A DNA stretch of 64,000 nt, from assembly GCA_027065695.1 (NCBI GenBank), contig JAMONP010000052.1:124001-188000 (forward strand), written 5' to 3'. Position numbers and translations under genes: made by a program. Origin of the DNA: Desulfuromonadales bacterium. Its GTDB lineage: Bacteria > Desulfobacterota > Desulfuromonadia > Desulfuromonadales > BM103. Each line of letters begins with the position of its first letter. The first letter of the stretch is position 1. This document shows, in pieces, positions 50,668 to 60,904 of this stretch. The notes beneath the pieces were generated by a model. The model saw only the letters and a program-made list of their open reading frames with translations. It did no database searches and was not told the origin of the DNA.

Positions 50668-51879
50668 ATGAGCACATCTAAAGAATGGATCGGCAGAGCC
50701 GACCAGCATGTCATGAAAACCTATGGCCGCTACCCGATCGTTGCAGAGCGCGGCGAGGGTTGCCGACTGTGGGATGTCGACGGCAAATCCTATCTCGATT
50801 TCCTCGCTGGAGTAGCCGTTAACAATCTAGGACATTGTCATCCGAAGGTGGTTGCTGCCCTGCAGGAGCAAGCAGGCAAATTGCTGCATTGTTCCAACTT
50901 CTACCATATCCCTTTACAAATCGAATTGGCGGAATGGCTCTGTGATCGCTCCTTCGCCGACCGGGCCTTCTTCTGCAACTCGGGCGCCGAAGCCAATGAA
51001 GCAGCGATGAAACTGGTGCGTAAACACAGTCGGGAAAAATATGGTGAAGACCGTTTTGAAGTGATTACCGCACTGGCCTCCTTCCACGGTCGCACCATCG
51101 GCACCATAAGTGCGACCGGCCAGGAAAAGGTCAAAGCCGGTTTCACGCCACTGGTTCCAGGCTTCAGGTACGTGCCCTTTGGTGATCCTGAAGCGATGCG
51201 CCAGGCAATCACACCAAGCATATGCGCGATCATGCTGGAGCCTGTTCAGGGCGAAGGCGGTGTCAACGTGCCACCACCAGGTTATCTCAAAACAGTCCGC
51301 GATATCTGCGACGAATTTGATCTGCTGCTGATCTACGATGAGGTCCAGGTCGGCTGTGGCAGAACCGGCACCCTTTGGGCGTATGAGCAGGAAGGGGTCG
51401 CCCCTGACATTCTGACCCTGGCCAAAGCGCTTGCCGGCGGCCCACCGATCGGTGCCATGCTGACTACTGAGGAACTCGCCAAAAGGCTTGGCCCCGGATC
51501 TCATGGTTCAACCTTCGGCGGCAACCCGTTGATTTGCTCAGCAGCCCTGGCAGCGATACGAACGATAGCCGACGACGGCGTTCTGGACAACTGTCGAGCC
51601 ATGGGTGCCTACCTGACCGAACAGCTTGAACAACTGAAGGGCAAATATGCCTTTATTAAGGAAGTTCGTGGTTGTGGTCTGATCATCGGCATGGAGTTGG
51701 ATATCGAAGGTGATGAACTGGTCAAAGCCGCCATGGAGCGTGGCTTGCTGATCAATTGTACTGTCGGCAATGTCTTGCGCTTCCTGCCACCACTGATCGT
51801 CAGCCGGGAAGAAATTGATGAAGCAATTAATATTCTTGATCAAGTCCTCGCTGAACAACCGGATAATTTTAAGGAGTGA
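50668..51879 (+). CDS. argD: Acetylornithine aminotransferase
   Basis: YPIVAERGEGCRLWDVDGKSYLDFLAGVAVNNLGHCHP, FCNSGAEANEAAMKLVRKH, LIYDEVQVGCGRTGTLWAYE, GSHGSTFGGNPL. Confidence 0.97.
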   Translation: MSTSKEWIGRADQHVMKTYGRYPIVAERGEGCRLWDVDGKSYLDFLAGVAVNNLGHCHPKVVAALQEQAGKLLHCSNFYHIPLQIELAEWLCDRSFADRAFFCNSGAEANEAAMKLVRKHSREKYGEDRFEVITALASFHGRTIGTISATGQEKVKAGFTPLVPGFRYVPFGDPEAMRQAITPSICAIMLEPVQGEGGVNVPPPGYLKTVRDICDEFDLLLIYDEVQVGCGRTGTLWAYEQEGVAPDILTLAKALAGGPPIGAMLTTEELAKRLGPGSHGSTFGGNPLICSAALAAIRTIADDGVLDNCRAMGAYLTEQLEQLKGKYAFIKEVRGCGLIIGMELDIEGDELVKAAMERGLLINCTVGNVLRFLPPLIVSREEIDEAINILDQVLAEQPDNFKE

Positions 51880-52817
51880 CTACCGTGAAGAAAGATTTCC
51901 TTTGCCTCAGCGACTGGAGTCTTGAAGATCTGGAAAAGATCTTTGCGCTGACCAGCGATTTGAAGTCCAAGCAAAAGGCCGGCATGCAACATCATCTACT
52001 GGCAGACAAAACCCTTGGCATGCTCTTCGAAAAAAGCTCGACACGCACCCGTGTCTCCTTTGAGGTCGGCATGTTTCAATTAGGTGGGCACGCGCTTTTC
52101 CTGGCTTCGGGAAACACCCAGATGGGTCGCGGTGAACCGATCAAGGACACCGCCCGCTGCATGGCCCGTTATGTCGATGGTGTCATGATCCGGACCTACT
52201 CACAACAAGCAATCGAAGACTTTGCCAAATACAGTTCAGTGCCGATAATCAACGGCCTGACCGATCTTTACCACCCCTGTCAGGTGATGGCAGATCTCTT
52301 CACTGTCAGCGAATACAAGGAAAACTATCGTCAGTTATCCTACTGCTGGATCGGCGATGGCAACAATATGGCCAACAGCTGGATCAACGCCGCCGCTGTT
52401 TTCGGTTTCGAACTCCGGGTGGCCACACCAGCTGGTTACGAACCGGACGCCTCAGTCTGTAAACGAGCGGCAGATGCCGGAGCAAAAATTCTCTATACCA
52501 GCGACCCGCGCGAAGCAGCGCGAGGTGCTCAGGTCCTGAACACTGATGTCTGGGCCAGCATGGGCCAGGAAGAAGAACAGCAGGTGCGAGAAAAAGCTTT
52601 TGTCGGCTATCAGATCAACATGGAACTGGTTGCACTGGCCGACCCGGAGTGCGTGGTCATGCACTGTCTTCCTGCCCATCGTGATGAAGAGATCACCGAT
52701 GAGGTCATGGAGAGCAGTCATTCTATTATTTATGATGAAGCCGAGAACCGCCTGCATGCGCAGAAAGCCATCATGGCGACATTGATGAGTTACCCCCCCG
52801 TGGCGTGTTGCGAGTAA
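51876..52817 (+). CDS. argF: Ornithine carbamoyltransferase
   Basis: EKSSTRTRVSFEVGMFQLGGHALFL, HPCQVMADL, WIGDGNNMANSWI, MHCLPAHRDEEITDEVME. GTG start overlaps the argD stop; a second GTG lies at 51885. Confidence 0.97.
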   Translation: MTTVKKDFLCLSDWSLEDLEKIFALTSDLKSKQKAGMQHHLLADKTLGMLFEKSSTRTRVSFEVGMFQLGGHALFLASGNTQMGRGEPIKDTARCMARYVDGVMIRTYSQQAIEDFAKYSSVPIINGLTDLYHPCQVMADLFTVSEYKENYRQLSYCWIGDGNNMANSWINAAAVFGFELRVATPAGYEPDASVCKRAADAGAKILYTSDPREAARGAQVLNTDVWASMGQEEEQQVREKAFVGYQINMELVALADPECVVMHCLPAHRDEEITDEVMESSHSIIYDEAENRLHAQKAIMATLMSYPPVACCE

Positions 52818-52836
52818 CGCGAAAAAGCATAAAGAA

Positions 52837-53481
52837 ATGAATATCGTCTGTCCAAATTGTAATTTTTCTAAAACGGTCGATCCAGCCAAGGTTCCGGATC
52901 GTCCGGTCAAGGTGAACTGCCCTAAATGCAGTCAGAGTTTCACCTTTGACAAGGCGCTTCTCCCCGTGAGCATGACTGGGGTAAAAACGGAGAACTCACC
53001 AGTAGGACAAGTTAACAGCCCAAAGGTAGAACAAATCAACTACCAGCCCCCCCAACTTCAACCCAAGGCTGGTTTCTGGATTCGCGTAGTTGCCTCTCTG
53101 CTAGACTCTTTTCTACTGGGTGTGGTGCAGTTCGTACTCAGTCTGTCGATCGGCCTGGTTATAGGCATGCTCGGTATTGCAACCGCTGATGATCCATCCA
53201 TCAATATAGTGATCGGGCTATTTGGTGTATCACTCAGCATTGGTTATGCCGTCTTTTTCACCGGTTACTGTGGCCAGACTCCGGGCAAGATGGCACTGCG
53301 CATCAAAGTCATTCGTACCGATGGTAGCCCAATGACCTATGGCCGTGCAGTATTACGCGAGGTTCTTGGTAAATTTATTTCCGGCATTCTGCTCTGCATC
53401 GGCTACATCATGGTTGCTTTCGACAGCCAGAAACAGGGACTGCACGATAAAATTGCCGATACGTATGTTATAAAGCTATAA
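52837..53481 (+). CDS. Zinc-ribbon plus RDD-family membrane protein
   Basis: MNIVCPNCNFSKTVDPAKVPDRPVKVNCPKCSQSFTF, then RDD-like GFWIRVVASLLDSFLLGVVQF...GQTPGKMALRIKVIRTDGSPMTYGRAVLREVLGKF. Confidence 0.9.
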   Translation: MNIVCPNCNFSKTVDPAKVPDRPVKVNCPKCSQSFTFDKALLPVSMTGVKTENSPVGQVNSPKVEQINYQPPQLQPKAGFWIRVVASLLDSFLLGVVQFVLSLSIGLVIGMLGIATADDPSINIVIGLFGVSLSIGYAVFFTGYCGQTPGKMALRIKVIRTDGSPMTYGRAVLREVLGKFISGILLCIGYIMVAFDSQKQGLHDKIADTYVIKL

Positions 53482-53563
53482 GGCTGGAGACTGGAATCAT
53501 TAAAACACTTTCGCGCTACGGTCAATGAACCTGCGCCATTAGAACCATAAGGAGCATTTTCCA

Positions 53564-54781
53564 ATGTCAAAACCGCAAGTCAAAAAAGTTGTCCTCGCCT
53601 ACTCTGGAGGACTTGACACTTCGATTATTCTCAAATGGCTGGTCGAGGAATACGATTGTGAAGTTATTGCCTTTTCAGCTGACCTTGGTCAGGGCGAAGA
53701 GCTTGATGGCATCCCTCAAAAGGCTAAAAACACCGGTGCGAGTGACTGTCATATTCTCGACCTGCGTGAAGAATTCACGCGTGACTTCGTCTTCCCGATG
53801 TTTCGCGCTAACGCCATTTATGAAGGCCGCTACTTCCTCGGCACCTCGATTGCCAGGCCGCTGATTTCAAAGGCACAGATGGAAATCGCCGCCAGGGAAG
53901 GCGCTGATGCCGTCTCCCACGGTGCCACTGGCAAAGGCAACGACCAGGTGCGTTTCGAACTTGCTTATTATCATTTCGATCCCTCTGTAACCGTAATCGC
54001 GCCTTGGCGCGAGTGGGACTTGAATAGTCGAACCGCTCTGGAAGAATATGCTCGCAAGCACAACATTCCGGTGCCGACCAGCAAAAAATTTCCCTGGAGC
54101 AGTGATCGCAACCTGCTGCACATCTCCTTCGAAGGTGACATCCTTGAGAATCCTTGGGCCGAGGCTCCGGAAGAGATGTACGTACTGTCCGTACGCCCGG
54201 AAGATGCTCCTGACCAGCCGGAATATGTTGAGATTGATTTTGAGAAAGGCGATGCTGTGGCCGTCAACGGCGAGCGCCTGTCACCGGCCAACCTGCTGGC
54301 CAAGCTGAATGAACTGGGCGGCAAACATGGTATCGGCCGCGTCGACCTGATGGAAAACCGTTTTGTCGGCATGAAGAGCCGCGGTGTCTACGAGACTCCC
54401 GGCGGCACTATTCTCGAAGAAGCGCATCGCGGCGTAGAATCGATTACTATGGACCGAGAGGTCATGCACCTACGCGACTCACTGATCTCCCGCTATGCCA
54501 GCATGGTTTACAACGGCTTCTGGTTTGCTCCCGAGCGTTTGGCCCTGCAGGCTCTGATCGACCAGACCCAGCAGACGGTCAACGGCAAGGCGCGCATCAA
54601 GCTCTACAAGGGGCATTGCCGCGTGGTTGGCCGCGACTCAGACACTGACAGCCTGTTCAATGTCGATTTCGCCACCTTTGAAGCAGATGAAGTTTACAAC
54701 CAGGCTGATGCCGAAGGCTTCATCAAGCTCAATGCCCTGCGTTTGCGGATTGCAGCGATGCAAAGGGAGGCAAAGAGATAA
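53564..54781 (+). CDS. argG: Argininosuccinate synthase
   Basis: [83 protein letters not shown]. Confidence 0.98.
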   Translation: MSKPQVKKVVLAYSGGLDTSIILKWLVEEYDCEVIAFSADLGQGEELDGIPQKAKNTGASDCHILDLREEFTRDFVFPMFRANAIYEGRYFLGTSIARPLISKAQMEIAAREGADAVSHGATGKGNDQVRFELAYYHFDPSVTVIAPWREWDLNSRTALEEYARKHNIPVPTSKKFPWSSDRNLLHISFEGDILENPWAEAPEEMYVLSVRPEDAPDQPEYVEIDFEKGDAVAVNGERLSPANLLAKLNELGGKHGIGRVDLMENRFVGMKSRGVYETPGGTILEEAHRGVESITMDREVMHLRDSLISRYASMVYNGFWFAPERLALQALIDQTQQTVNGKARIKLYKGHCRVVGRDSDTDSLFNVDFATFEADEVYNQADAEGFIKLNALRLRIAAMQREAKR

Positions 54782-54799
54782 GGGACGCGTTCCGGATTT

Positions 54800-55264
54800 A
54801 TGGACTTCAAAAAACAGTCAATCAAAACCTCCGTCGTTGCCTGTATCATCGACGATAAGGAACGTGTCCTGTTGACTCGGCGCTGCATCGAGCCATTTTG
54901 TGGCCAGTGGGTCATGCCCGGCGGCAAGGTCGATCATGGCGAACCACTGCTGGAGGCCCTGCACCGCGAAGTCCGTGAGGAGGTTGGTCTCGAAGTTCAC
55001 ATCGACGGTTTGCTCGACGTTTATGAACACGTTGCCCTAGGTGACAATAACTCTCACTATGTAATCCTCTATTACCGGGCATATCCTTTGACGGTTGAAC
55101 TGTTGCTTAACAATCAGGAAGTAACCAAAGCTGACTGGGTTCTGGCAAGCCAGTTGACGACATACGATGTAACACCAGGCACCCGGCACATCCTTGCCCA
55201 GGTCTATCCTGGCGTTCTAGTGGATCCGGGTGAACCGGCAGATGAAATGGCTAACCGCAATTAA
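54800..55264 (+). CDS. NUDIX hydrolase
   Basis: Nudix box region GGKVDHGEPLLEALHREVREEVGLEV. Confidence 0.93.
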   Translation: MDFKKQSIKTSVVACIIDDKERVLLTRRCIEPFCGQWVMPGGKVDHGEPLLEALHREVREEVGLEVHIDGLLDVYEHVALGDNNSHYVILYYRAYPLTVELLLNNQEVTKADWVLASQLTTYDVTPGTRHILAQVYPGVLVDPGEPADEMANRN

Positions 55265-55300
55265 GCCGGAGCCACTGAATCATGAAGGGGCAATAAAGAT

Positions 55301-56683
55301 ATGAATGACAAACTCTGGGCAGGGCGCTTCACCCAGCCAACCGATGCCTTTGTCGAAGAGTTCACCGCTTCGATCAACTTCGACCGGCGCCTGTATCGCT
55401 ACGACATCCTCGGCTCCGTCACCCATGCCAGGATGCTCGCCCGTCAGGAGATCATTGCTGACAACGAAGCTGAAACGATCATTCATGGTCTCAACGAGAT
55501 TCTTGCCGAAATCGAAGCGGGCAAGTTCGTCTTTTCAGTCGCCCGTGAAGATATTCATATGAACATCGAAGCCCGCCTGATCGAAAAGATCGGTGCGGTC
55601 GGCGGCAAACTGCACACCGCCCGTTCCCGTAATGATCAGGTCGCACTTGATGTGCGCCTATATCTACGCGACGAAGTCGATGCCATTGCAACAGCTCTCA
55701 AGCAACTGCAATCGGCCCTGCTTGATCAGGCCGAGGGCAACCTCGATGTCATCATGCCTGGATACACTCATCTGCAAACCGCTCAACCGGTGCTCTTTGC
55801 TCACCACATGCTGGCTTACGTGGAGATGCTAGCTCGGGATACTGGTCGCCTGCACGACCTGCGCAGCCGACTCAACCTGCTGCCGCTCGGTGCGGGAGCC
55901 CTGGCAGGCACAACCTTCCCCATTGATCGTGAATGGGTTGCGGATCAGCTCGATTTCGCCGGAGTGACGCGCAACAGCCTGGACTCAGTCTCCGATCGCG
56001 ACTTCGTTCTCGAATTCTGCAGTTTTGCCTCGATCATGATGATGCATCTCTCGCGTCTCTCCGAAGAACTGATCCTCTGGTCGAGCGCCGATTTTGCTTT
56101 CATCGATCTCTCTGATAGTTTCTGCACCGGCAGCTCCATTATGCCGCAGAAGAAGAATCCGGACGTTCCCGAACTGGTACGCGGCAAGACCGGTCGGGTC
56201 TATGGCAACCAGGTCAGCCTGCTTACCCTGATGAAGTCACTGCCGCTGGCTTATAACAAAGACATGCAGGAAGACAAGGAACCGCTCTTTGACACTATCG
56301 ACACAGTACGCGGTTCGCTCAAGGTGTTTGCCGAAATGATCGCCGAGATGACTATTAAACCAGAGCAGATGCGTATTGCTGCCGGGCGTGGTTTCTCCAC
56401 TGCCACTGATATCGCTGATTACCTGGTGCGCAAGGGACTGCCGTTCCGCAACGCTCATGAAGTGGTCGGCAAAACAGTGCGCTATTGCATCGAGAACAGC
56501 AAAGACATCCCGGAGTTGACCCTGGAGGAATTTAAGCAGTTCTCTCCCGACATAGATGCCGACATCTTCGATTGCGTAACCCTAGAAGCCTCGGTGAATG
56601 CCCGTAAGGCGACCGGCGGCACCGCCCGTGAAGCTGTCGAGAAAGAAATCACCCTGGCCCGCCAAGCCCTCAAGGAAAGTTAA
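55301..56683 (+). CDS. argH: Argininosuccinate lyase
   Basis: [73 protein letters not shown]. Confidence 0.98.
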   Translation: MNDKLWAGRFTQPTDAFVEEFTASINFDRRLYRYDILGSVTHARMLARQEIIADNEAETIIHGLNEILAEIEAGKFVFSVAREDIHMNIEARLIEKIGAVGGKLHTARSRNDQVALDVRLYLRDEVDAIATALKQLQSALLDQAEGNLDVIMPGYTHLQTAQPVLFAHHMLAYVEMLARDTGRLHDLRSRLNLLPLGAGALAGTTFPIDREWVADQLDFAGVTRNSLDSVSDRDFVLEFCSFASIMMMHLSRLSEELILWSSADFAFIDLSDSFCTGSSIMPQKKNPDVPELVRGKTGRVYGNQVSLLTLMKSLPLAYNKDMQEDKEPLFDTIDTVRGSLKVFAEMIAEMTIKPEQMRIAAGRGFSTATDIADYLVRKGLPFRNAHEVVGKTVRYCIENSKDIPELTLEEFKQFSPDIDADIFDCVTLEASVNARKATGGTAREAVEKEITLARQALKES

Positions 56684-56685
56684 GA

Positions 56686-57513
56686 ATGAAAAATTTTAAG
56701 ATTTTTCAGTTCTTGAGTTTTTTCGCGTCCCGCGTCCCGCGTCCCGCGTCCCTTTTCACACGCTACGCGTTCCTCATCAGTCTCATACTGATTATGATAA
56801 CCTCAGGTTGCGGCAAAAAGGGTCCGGTAAGGCCTAAGCTTACTTCGCTTCCTGAAGCTCCTCGAGAATTGGCTCTGCACCAGCAGGGTAATCTCTTCGT
56901 TCTCGGCTGGACAATCCCGACGGCAAACGAGGACGGCAGCAAGGCGGAAGATCTGGTCGGCTTCCGCATCAGGCGTCTGACCTATGATGCTGCAGATGGC
57001 TGTCCAACCTGCCGCGAGCCACAGATTGAGGTAGCAGAACTCGATATCACTTACCCTGCTCCAGGGCAACGTATCGGCAAGCGACTTTACTGGCGTGATG
57101 TGGATATCCGTCTCAACAACGGTTACCGCTACGCCATTACACCTTTAACTCTTGGCGGCCATGAAGGACCTTCTGCCACAATTCATCTAGCTGTGCAACC
57201 CCCGCCACCGTCGCCGACCGACTTGCAGGTTGAAGCCGGTGATGCCCAGGTTACGGTACAATGGAGCGCGCCTGTCTTATCTGCGAATATGAGTCTGATT
57301 GGCTATAACCTTTATCGCCGACAAGCAAAACGACCTTTTCCAATTGTTCCGGTAAACGCTAAGCCTCTTAAAGAGACACGGCTACTTGATCGTGGCCTCG
57401 ATAACGGCCGAGCTTACGAATATCGTGTCAGTGCGCTGGTTCGTATTGGTAATCAACAGCTGGAAAGTATGACGGGGCCGGGGGCTTTAATTACCCCGCA
57501 AAAGGGGCGCTGA
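56686..57513 (+). CDS. Putative lipoprotein with fibronectin type III-like domain
   Basis: Hydrophobic segment followed by SGCGKKGPVRPKL (LptM-like lipoprotein context), then a FN3-like region (PPPSPTDLQVEAGDAQVTVQWSAPV...LIGYNLYRRQ...YEYRVSALV). N-terminus runs through a heptamer repeat; start uncertain. Confidence 0.75.
   Translation: MKNFKIFQFLSFFASRVPRPASLFTRYAFLISLILIMITSGCGKKGPVRPKLTSLPEAPRELALHQQGNLFVLGWTIPTANEDGSKAEDLVGFRIRRLTYDAADGCPTCREPQIEVAELDITYPAPGQRIGKRLYWRDVDIRLNNGYRYAITPLTLGGHEGPSATIHLAVQPPPPSPTDLQVEAGDAQVTVQWSAPVLSANMSLIGYNLYRRQAKRPFPIVPVNAKPLKETRLLDRGLDNGRAYEYRVSALVRIGNQQLESMTGPGALITPQKGR
56725..56752 (+). repeat. Four perfect tandem copies of heptamer GCGTCCC
   Basis: ttttttc GCGTCCC GCGTCCC GCGTCCC GCGTCCC ttttc inside the 5' end of the lipoprotein ORF. 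Confidence 0.95.
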
Positions 57514-57568
57514 TACGTCCCACACAACAACTTATTGGTTTTATTAATATACTCACGAGGAGAAAATC

Positions 57569-58444
57569 ATGTTCAGTGGATCCATGGTAGCTATCGTCAC
57601 TCCTTTTGACGATCAGGGAAAATTCGCCGAGGAAACCTATCGCCAACTGATCGAATTCCAGATCGAGAACGGCACTGATGTCATAGTTCCCTGCGGTACC
57701 ACCGGGGAGTCAGCGACTCTTGATGTTGATGAACACGAGTACGTCATCAAAGTCTGTCTCGACCAGGTCAACAAGCGAATTCCGGTAATCGCCGGCACCG
57801 GCGCCAACAACACCGCCGAAGCAGTCCACTTGTCAAAAAATGCTAAAAGCATGGGTGCTGATGGCCTGCTGCTGGTCTGCCCTTACTACAACAAGCCCTC
57901 TCAGGAAGGCATCTATCAGCACTACAAGCTCTTAGCTGAAGAAGTCGCCCTCCCCCAGGTGCTTTATAATGTGCCCGGCCGTACCGGCGTCAACATGCTT
58001 GCCGAAACCACCGTTCGACTGGCTGAATTTGCCAACATTGTGGCAATCAAGGAAGCATCTGGAGACCTCACCCAGGTCGGTCAGATTCTGGCTCAAGCTG
58101 GTGACAAGATCGACGTCATTTCCGGTGACGACTTTTTGACCTTCCCGATGATGTGCTGCGGTGCCAAGGGGGTTATTTCAGTCTCTGCCAATGCCATCCC
58201 CAAACAGGTCAAGGCTATGGTCGAGGCGGTAGCGAACGCCGACTACATGATGGGACGTAAGCTGCACCTCGAACTGCTCGAGTTCCACACAGCCATGTTT
58301 ATCGAGTCAAATCCGGTGCCGGTCAAAAAGACCCTGGAACTGATGGACATGATCAAAGCGAACGTCCGTCTGCCATTGGTCGATATGAGCGATGCGACGC
58401 TTGAGAAGCTGAAATCGGTTTTGAAAAAATACGCTGTTATCTGA
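57569..58444 (+). CDS. dapA: 4-hydroxy-tetrahydrodipicolinate synthase
   Basis: MFSGSMVAIVTPFDDQGKFAEETYRQLIEFQIENGTDVIVPCGTTGESATLD, YYNKPSQEGIYQHYK, YNVPGRTGVNM, AIKEASGDL. Confidence 0.98.
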   Translation: MFSGSMVAIVTPFDDQGKFAEETYRQLIEFQIENGTDVIVPCGTTGESATLDVDEHEYVIKVCLDQVNKRIPVIAGTGANNTAEAVHLSKNAKSMGADGLLLVCPYYNKPSQEGIYQHYKLLAEEVALPQVLYNVPGRTGVNMLAETTVRLAEFANIVAIKEASGDLTQVGQILAQAGDKIDVISGDDFLTFPMMCCGAKGVISVSANAIPKQVKAMVEAVANADYMMGRKLHLELLEFHTAMFIESNPVPVKKTLELMDMIKANVRLPLVDMSDATLEKLKSVLKKYAVI

Positions 58445-58487
58445 TTGCACCACAAAAATTATGGTAGCTATTCAGCGTTACAAGATA

Positions 58488-58564
58488 TGGTCATTCCCGA
58501 GGGTGTAATCGGGAATCCAGCCTTTAAATCATGGATCCCCGATAGAATCATTCGGGGATGACAG
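58488..58564. repeat. Dispersed palindromic repeat (TGGTCATTC...GGGGATGACA), copy B
   Basis: TGGTCATTCCCGAGGGTGTAATCGGGAATCCAGCCTTTAAATCATGGATCCCCGATAGAATCATTCGGGGATGACA between dapA and dapB. Confidence 0.88.
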
Positions 58565-58688
58565 ACCGTTTGTAAATAATTCAGATTGTGCCGAATAGTT
58601 ACAAATTTTATGGAGTGTAAATCCGGAAGATTCAAGGTTTGACTCTGTGCTCCTTATCTCTTTTTAAGTTAATTATTGAGGTTAAAAA

Positions 58689-59492
58689 ATGATCAAAGTT
58701 GCAATTACTGGAGCCGCTGGACGTATGGGTGGCCGTATCATTACCCTGGTTACCGAAGCCGCAGGGCTTGAAGTGGCTGGAGCAGTCGAAATGGCCGGGC
58801 ACGCCAAACTCGGTGAGGATGCTGGCTACGTCGCTGGTTGCGGCAATCTTGGTATTGCCATTACCGACTCACTGGAGCAGGCACTGGCTGACGCTGACGT
58901 ATTAATCGACTTCACCTGGCCGGAGGTCACCATAGCCAATGCAGCGGTCTGTGAGAAACTTAAAAAAGCGATGATCGTCGGTACCACCGGTCTGAACCAG
59001 GAGCAGCGTAACATCATCACTCGGGTCGCCGAATCGACCCCAGTGGTCTTTGCACCGAACATGAGTGTCGGCGTCAACGTCTGCTTCAAGGTTCTCAAGG
59101 ATATTGCCAAAACTCTCGGTGAAGGTTTCGATGTCGAGATTGTTGAACTGCATCACAACAAGAAAAAAGATTCGCCGTCCGGCACCGCCGTACGCATGGG
59201 TGAAATCGTTGCCGATGCTCTCGATCGCGACTACGACCAGGTCGCCAACTATCATCGTGAAGGCATGTGCGGCGAGCGCACCAAGGAAGAGATCGGCATG
59301 CAGACTGTACGCGGTGGCGATATCGTCGGTGAACACACCGTCTACTTCATCGGTATGGGCGAGCGCATCGAACTTACCCATCGCGCCATGAACCGTGACA
59401 TGTTTGCACGTGGGGCGGTACGCGCCGCCGGTTGGCTGGGTGGCAAGGATGCCGGGCTTTATGATATGCAGGATGTGCTTGGACTTAAATAA
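58689..59492 (+). CDS. dapB: 4-hydroxy-tetrahydrodipicolinate reductase
   Basis: [68 protein letters not shown]. Confidence 0.98.
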   Translation: MIKVAITGAAGRMGGRIITLVTEAAGLEVAGAVEMAGHAKLGEDAGYVAGCGNLGIAITDSLEQALADADVLIDFTWPEVTIANAAVCEKLKKAMIVGTTGLNQEQRNIITRVAESTPVVFAPNMSVGVNVCFKVLKDIAKTLGEGFDVEIVELHHNKKKDSPSGTAVRMGEIVADALDRDYDQVANYHREGMCGERTKEEIGMQTVRGGDIVGEHTVYFIGMGERIELTHRAMNRDMFARGAVRAAGWLGGKDAGLYDMQDVLGLK

Positions 59493-59518
59493 TTACTGAA
59501 CATTTAGAGGAGTTTTTC

Positions 59519-60754
59519 ATGGCTAGAATTAATGATTCATACCTGAAGTTGCAAGCAGGATATCTATTCCCAGAAATTGGGCGGCGGGTAAAAGAGTTCA
59601 CCGATGCCAACCCTGAAGCCGCAGTAATTCGCCTTGGCATCGGCGATGTCACCCTGCCGTTGGCTCCAGCGGTCCTCAAGGCCTTTCATGACGGCGTTGA
59701 TGATATGGCCAAAGGCGAGAGCTTCCATGGTTACGGCCCTGAACAGGGCTACGATTGGCTTTCTCAGGTGATCATTGACAAGGCCTACAAGCCTCTTGGT
59801 GTCGACCTGAAGACCTCAGAAGTATTCATCTCCGATGGGTCAAAATGCGACTGTGCCAATATCCTCGACATCTTCGACCTCGGCAATAAGGTTGCTATCT
59901 GCGATCCGGTTTATCCGGTCTACAACGATACCAACGTCATGGTCGGCCGCACTGGAGAAGCTGATGACAAGGGCTACTACGCCGGCATTCACTACATGCC
60001 CTGCATCGGTGCCAACAATTTCACTCCAGCAATCCCCACAGAAAAGGTCGATGTGATCTATCTCTGTTACCCAAACAATCCAACCGGGGTTGTAGCCACT
60101 AGGGGAGACCTGAAAAAATGGGTCGATTATGCCTTGGCCAATGATGCCGTGATCCTCTTTGATGCCGCCTACGAGGCATTCATAACTGAAGCGGATATCC
60201 CTCACTCGATCTACGAGATTGAGGGTGCTCGCCAATGTGCTATCGAGTTCCGCTCCTTCTCCAAGACCGCCGGTTTCACCGGTGTACGCTGCGGCCTGGT
60301 AGTTGTTCCCGAGGAGTTGATGGGCACTACTGCCAGCGGAGAGAAGTACAGCTTCAACAAACTATGGAACCGCCGTCAGACCACCAAATTTAACGGCGTC
60401 TCCTACCCGGTGCAGAAAGCAGCGGCAGCTGTTTACTCCGATGAGGGTTGGACACAGATCAAAAAGAACATCGACTACTACATGGAGAACGCCCGCATCA
60501 TCCGCGAAGGCCTGACCTCTGCCGGCATCACCTGCTTCGGCGGCGTCAACGCTCCCTACATCTGGTTGGAAACTCCCGAAGGTATGAGCAGTTGGGATTT
60601 TTTCGACAAACTCCTGAATGAATGCCATGTGGTTGGTACTCCGGGCAGCGGTTTCGGTCCCTCCGGCGAAGGCTACTTCCGCCTTTCGGCCTTCGGTGCT
60701 CGCGACAATGTTGAAACTGCAGTGCAGCGGATCAAGGAGAAGTGGGGGAAATAG
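59519..60754 (+). CDS. dapL: LL-diaminopimelate aminotransferase
   Basis: [64 protein letters not shown]...[13 protein letters not shown]...[13 protein letters not shown]...[17 protein letters not shown]. Confidence 0.98.
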   Translation: MARINDSYLKLQAGYLFPEIGRRVKEFTDANPEAAVIRLGIGDVTLPLAPAVLKAFHDGVDDMAKGESFHGYGPEQGYDWLSQVIIDKAYKPLGVDLKTSEVFISDGSKCDCANILDIFDLGNKVAICDPVYPVYNDTNVMVGRTGEADDKGYYAGIHYMPCIGANNFTPAIPTEKVDVIYLCYPNNPTGVVATRGDLKKWVDYALANDAVILFDAAYEAFITEADIPHSIYEIEGARQCAIEFRSFSKTAGFTGVRCGLVVVPEELMGTTASGEKYSFNKLWNRRQTTKFNGVSYPVQKAAAAVYSDEGWTQIKKNIDYYMENARIIREGLTSAGITCFGGVNAPYIWLETPEGMSSWDFFDKLLNECHVVGTPGSGFGPSGEGYFRLSAFGARDNVETAVQRIKEKWGK

Positions 60755-60846
60755 TGGCTTGAGCAACATTGGAGATGGCGGTAATGGTCACGGCACCGGT
60801 GACTGCACAAATGCGATCACATAAAACAGATTTGACTGAATACTAC

Positions 60847-60876
60847 CCAGGGGACACTTGCACCAGTGTCCCCTGG
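60847..60876. terminator. Hairpin between convergent dapL and acyl-CoA synthetase genes
   Basis: CCAGGGGACACT tgcacc AGTGTCCCCTGG; perfect 12-bp stem, no strong T-tract. Confidence 0.65.
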
Positions 60877-60904
60877 CATGGAAATCATAACCAGCAGTAG
60901 AAAA

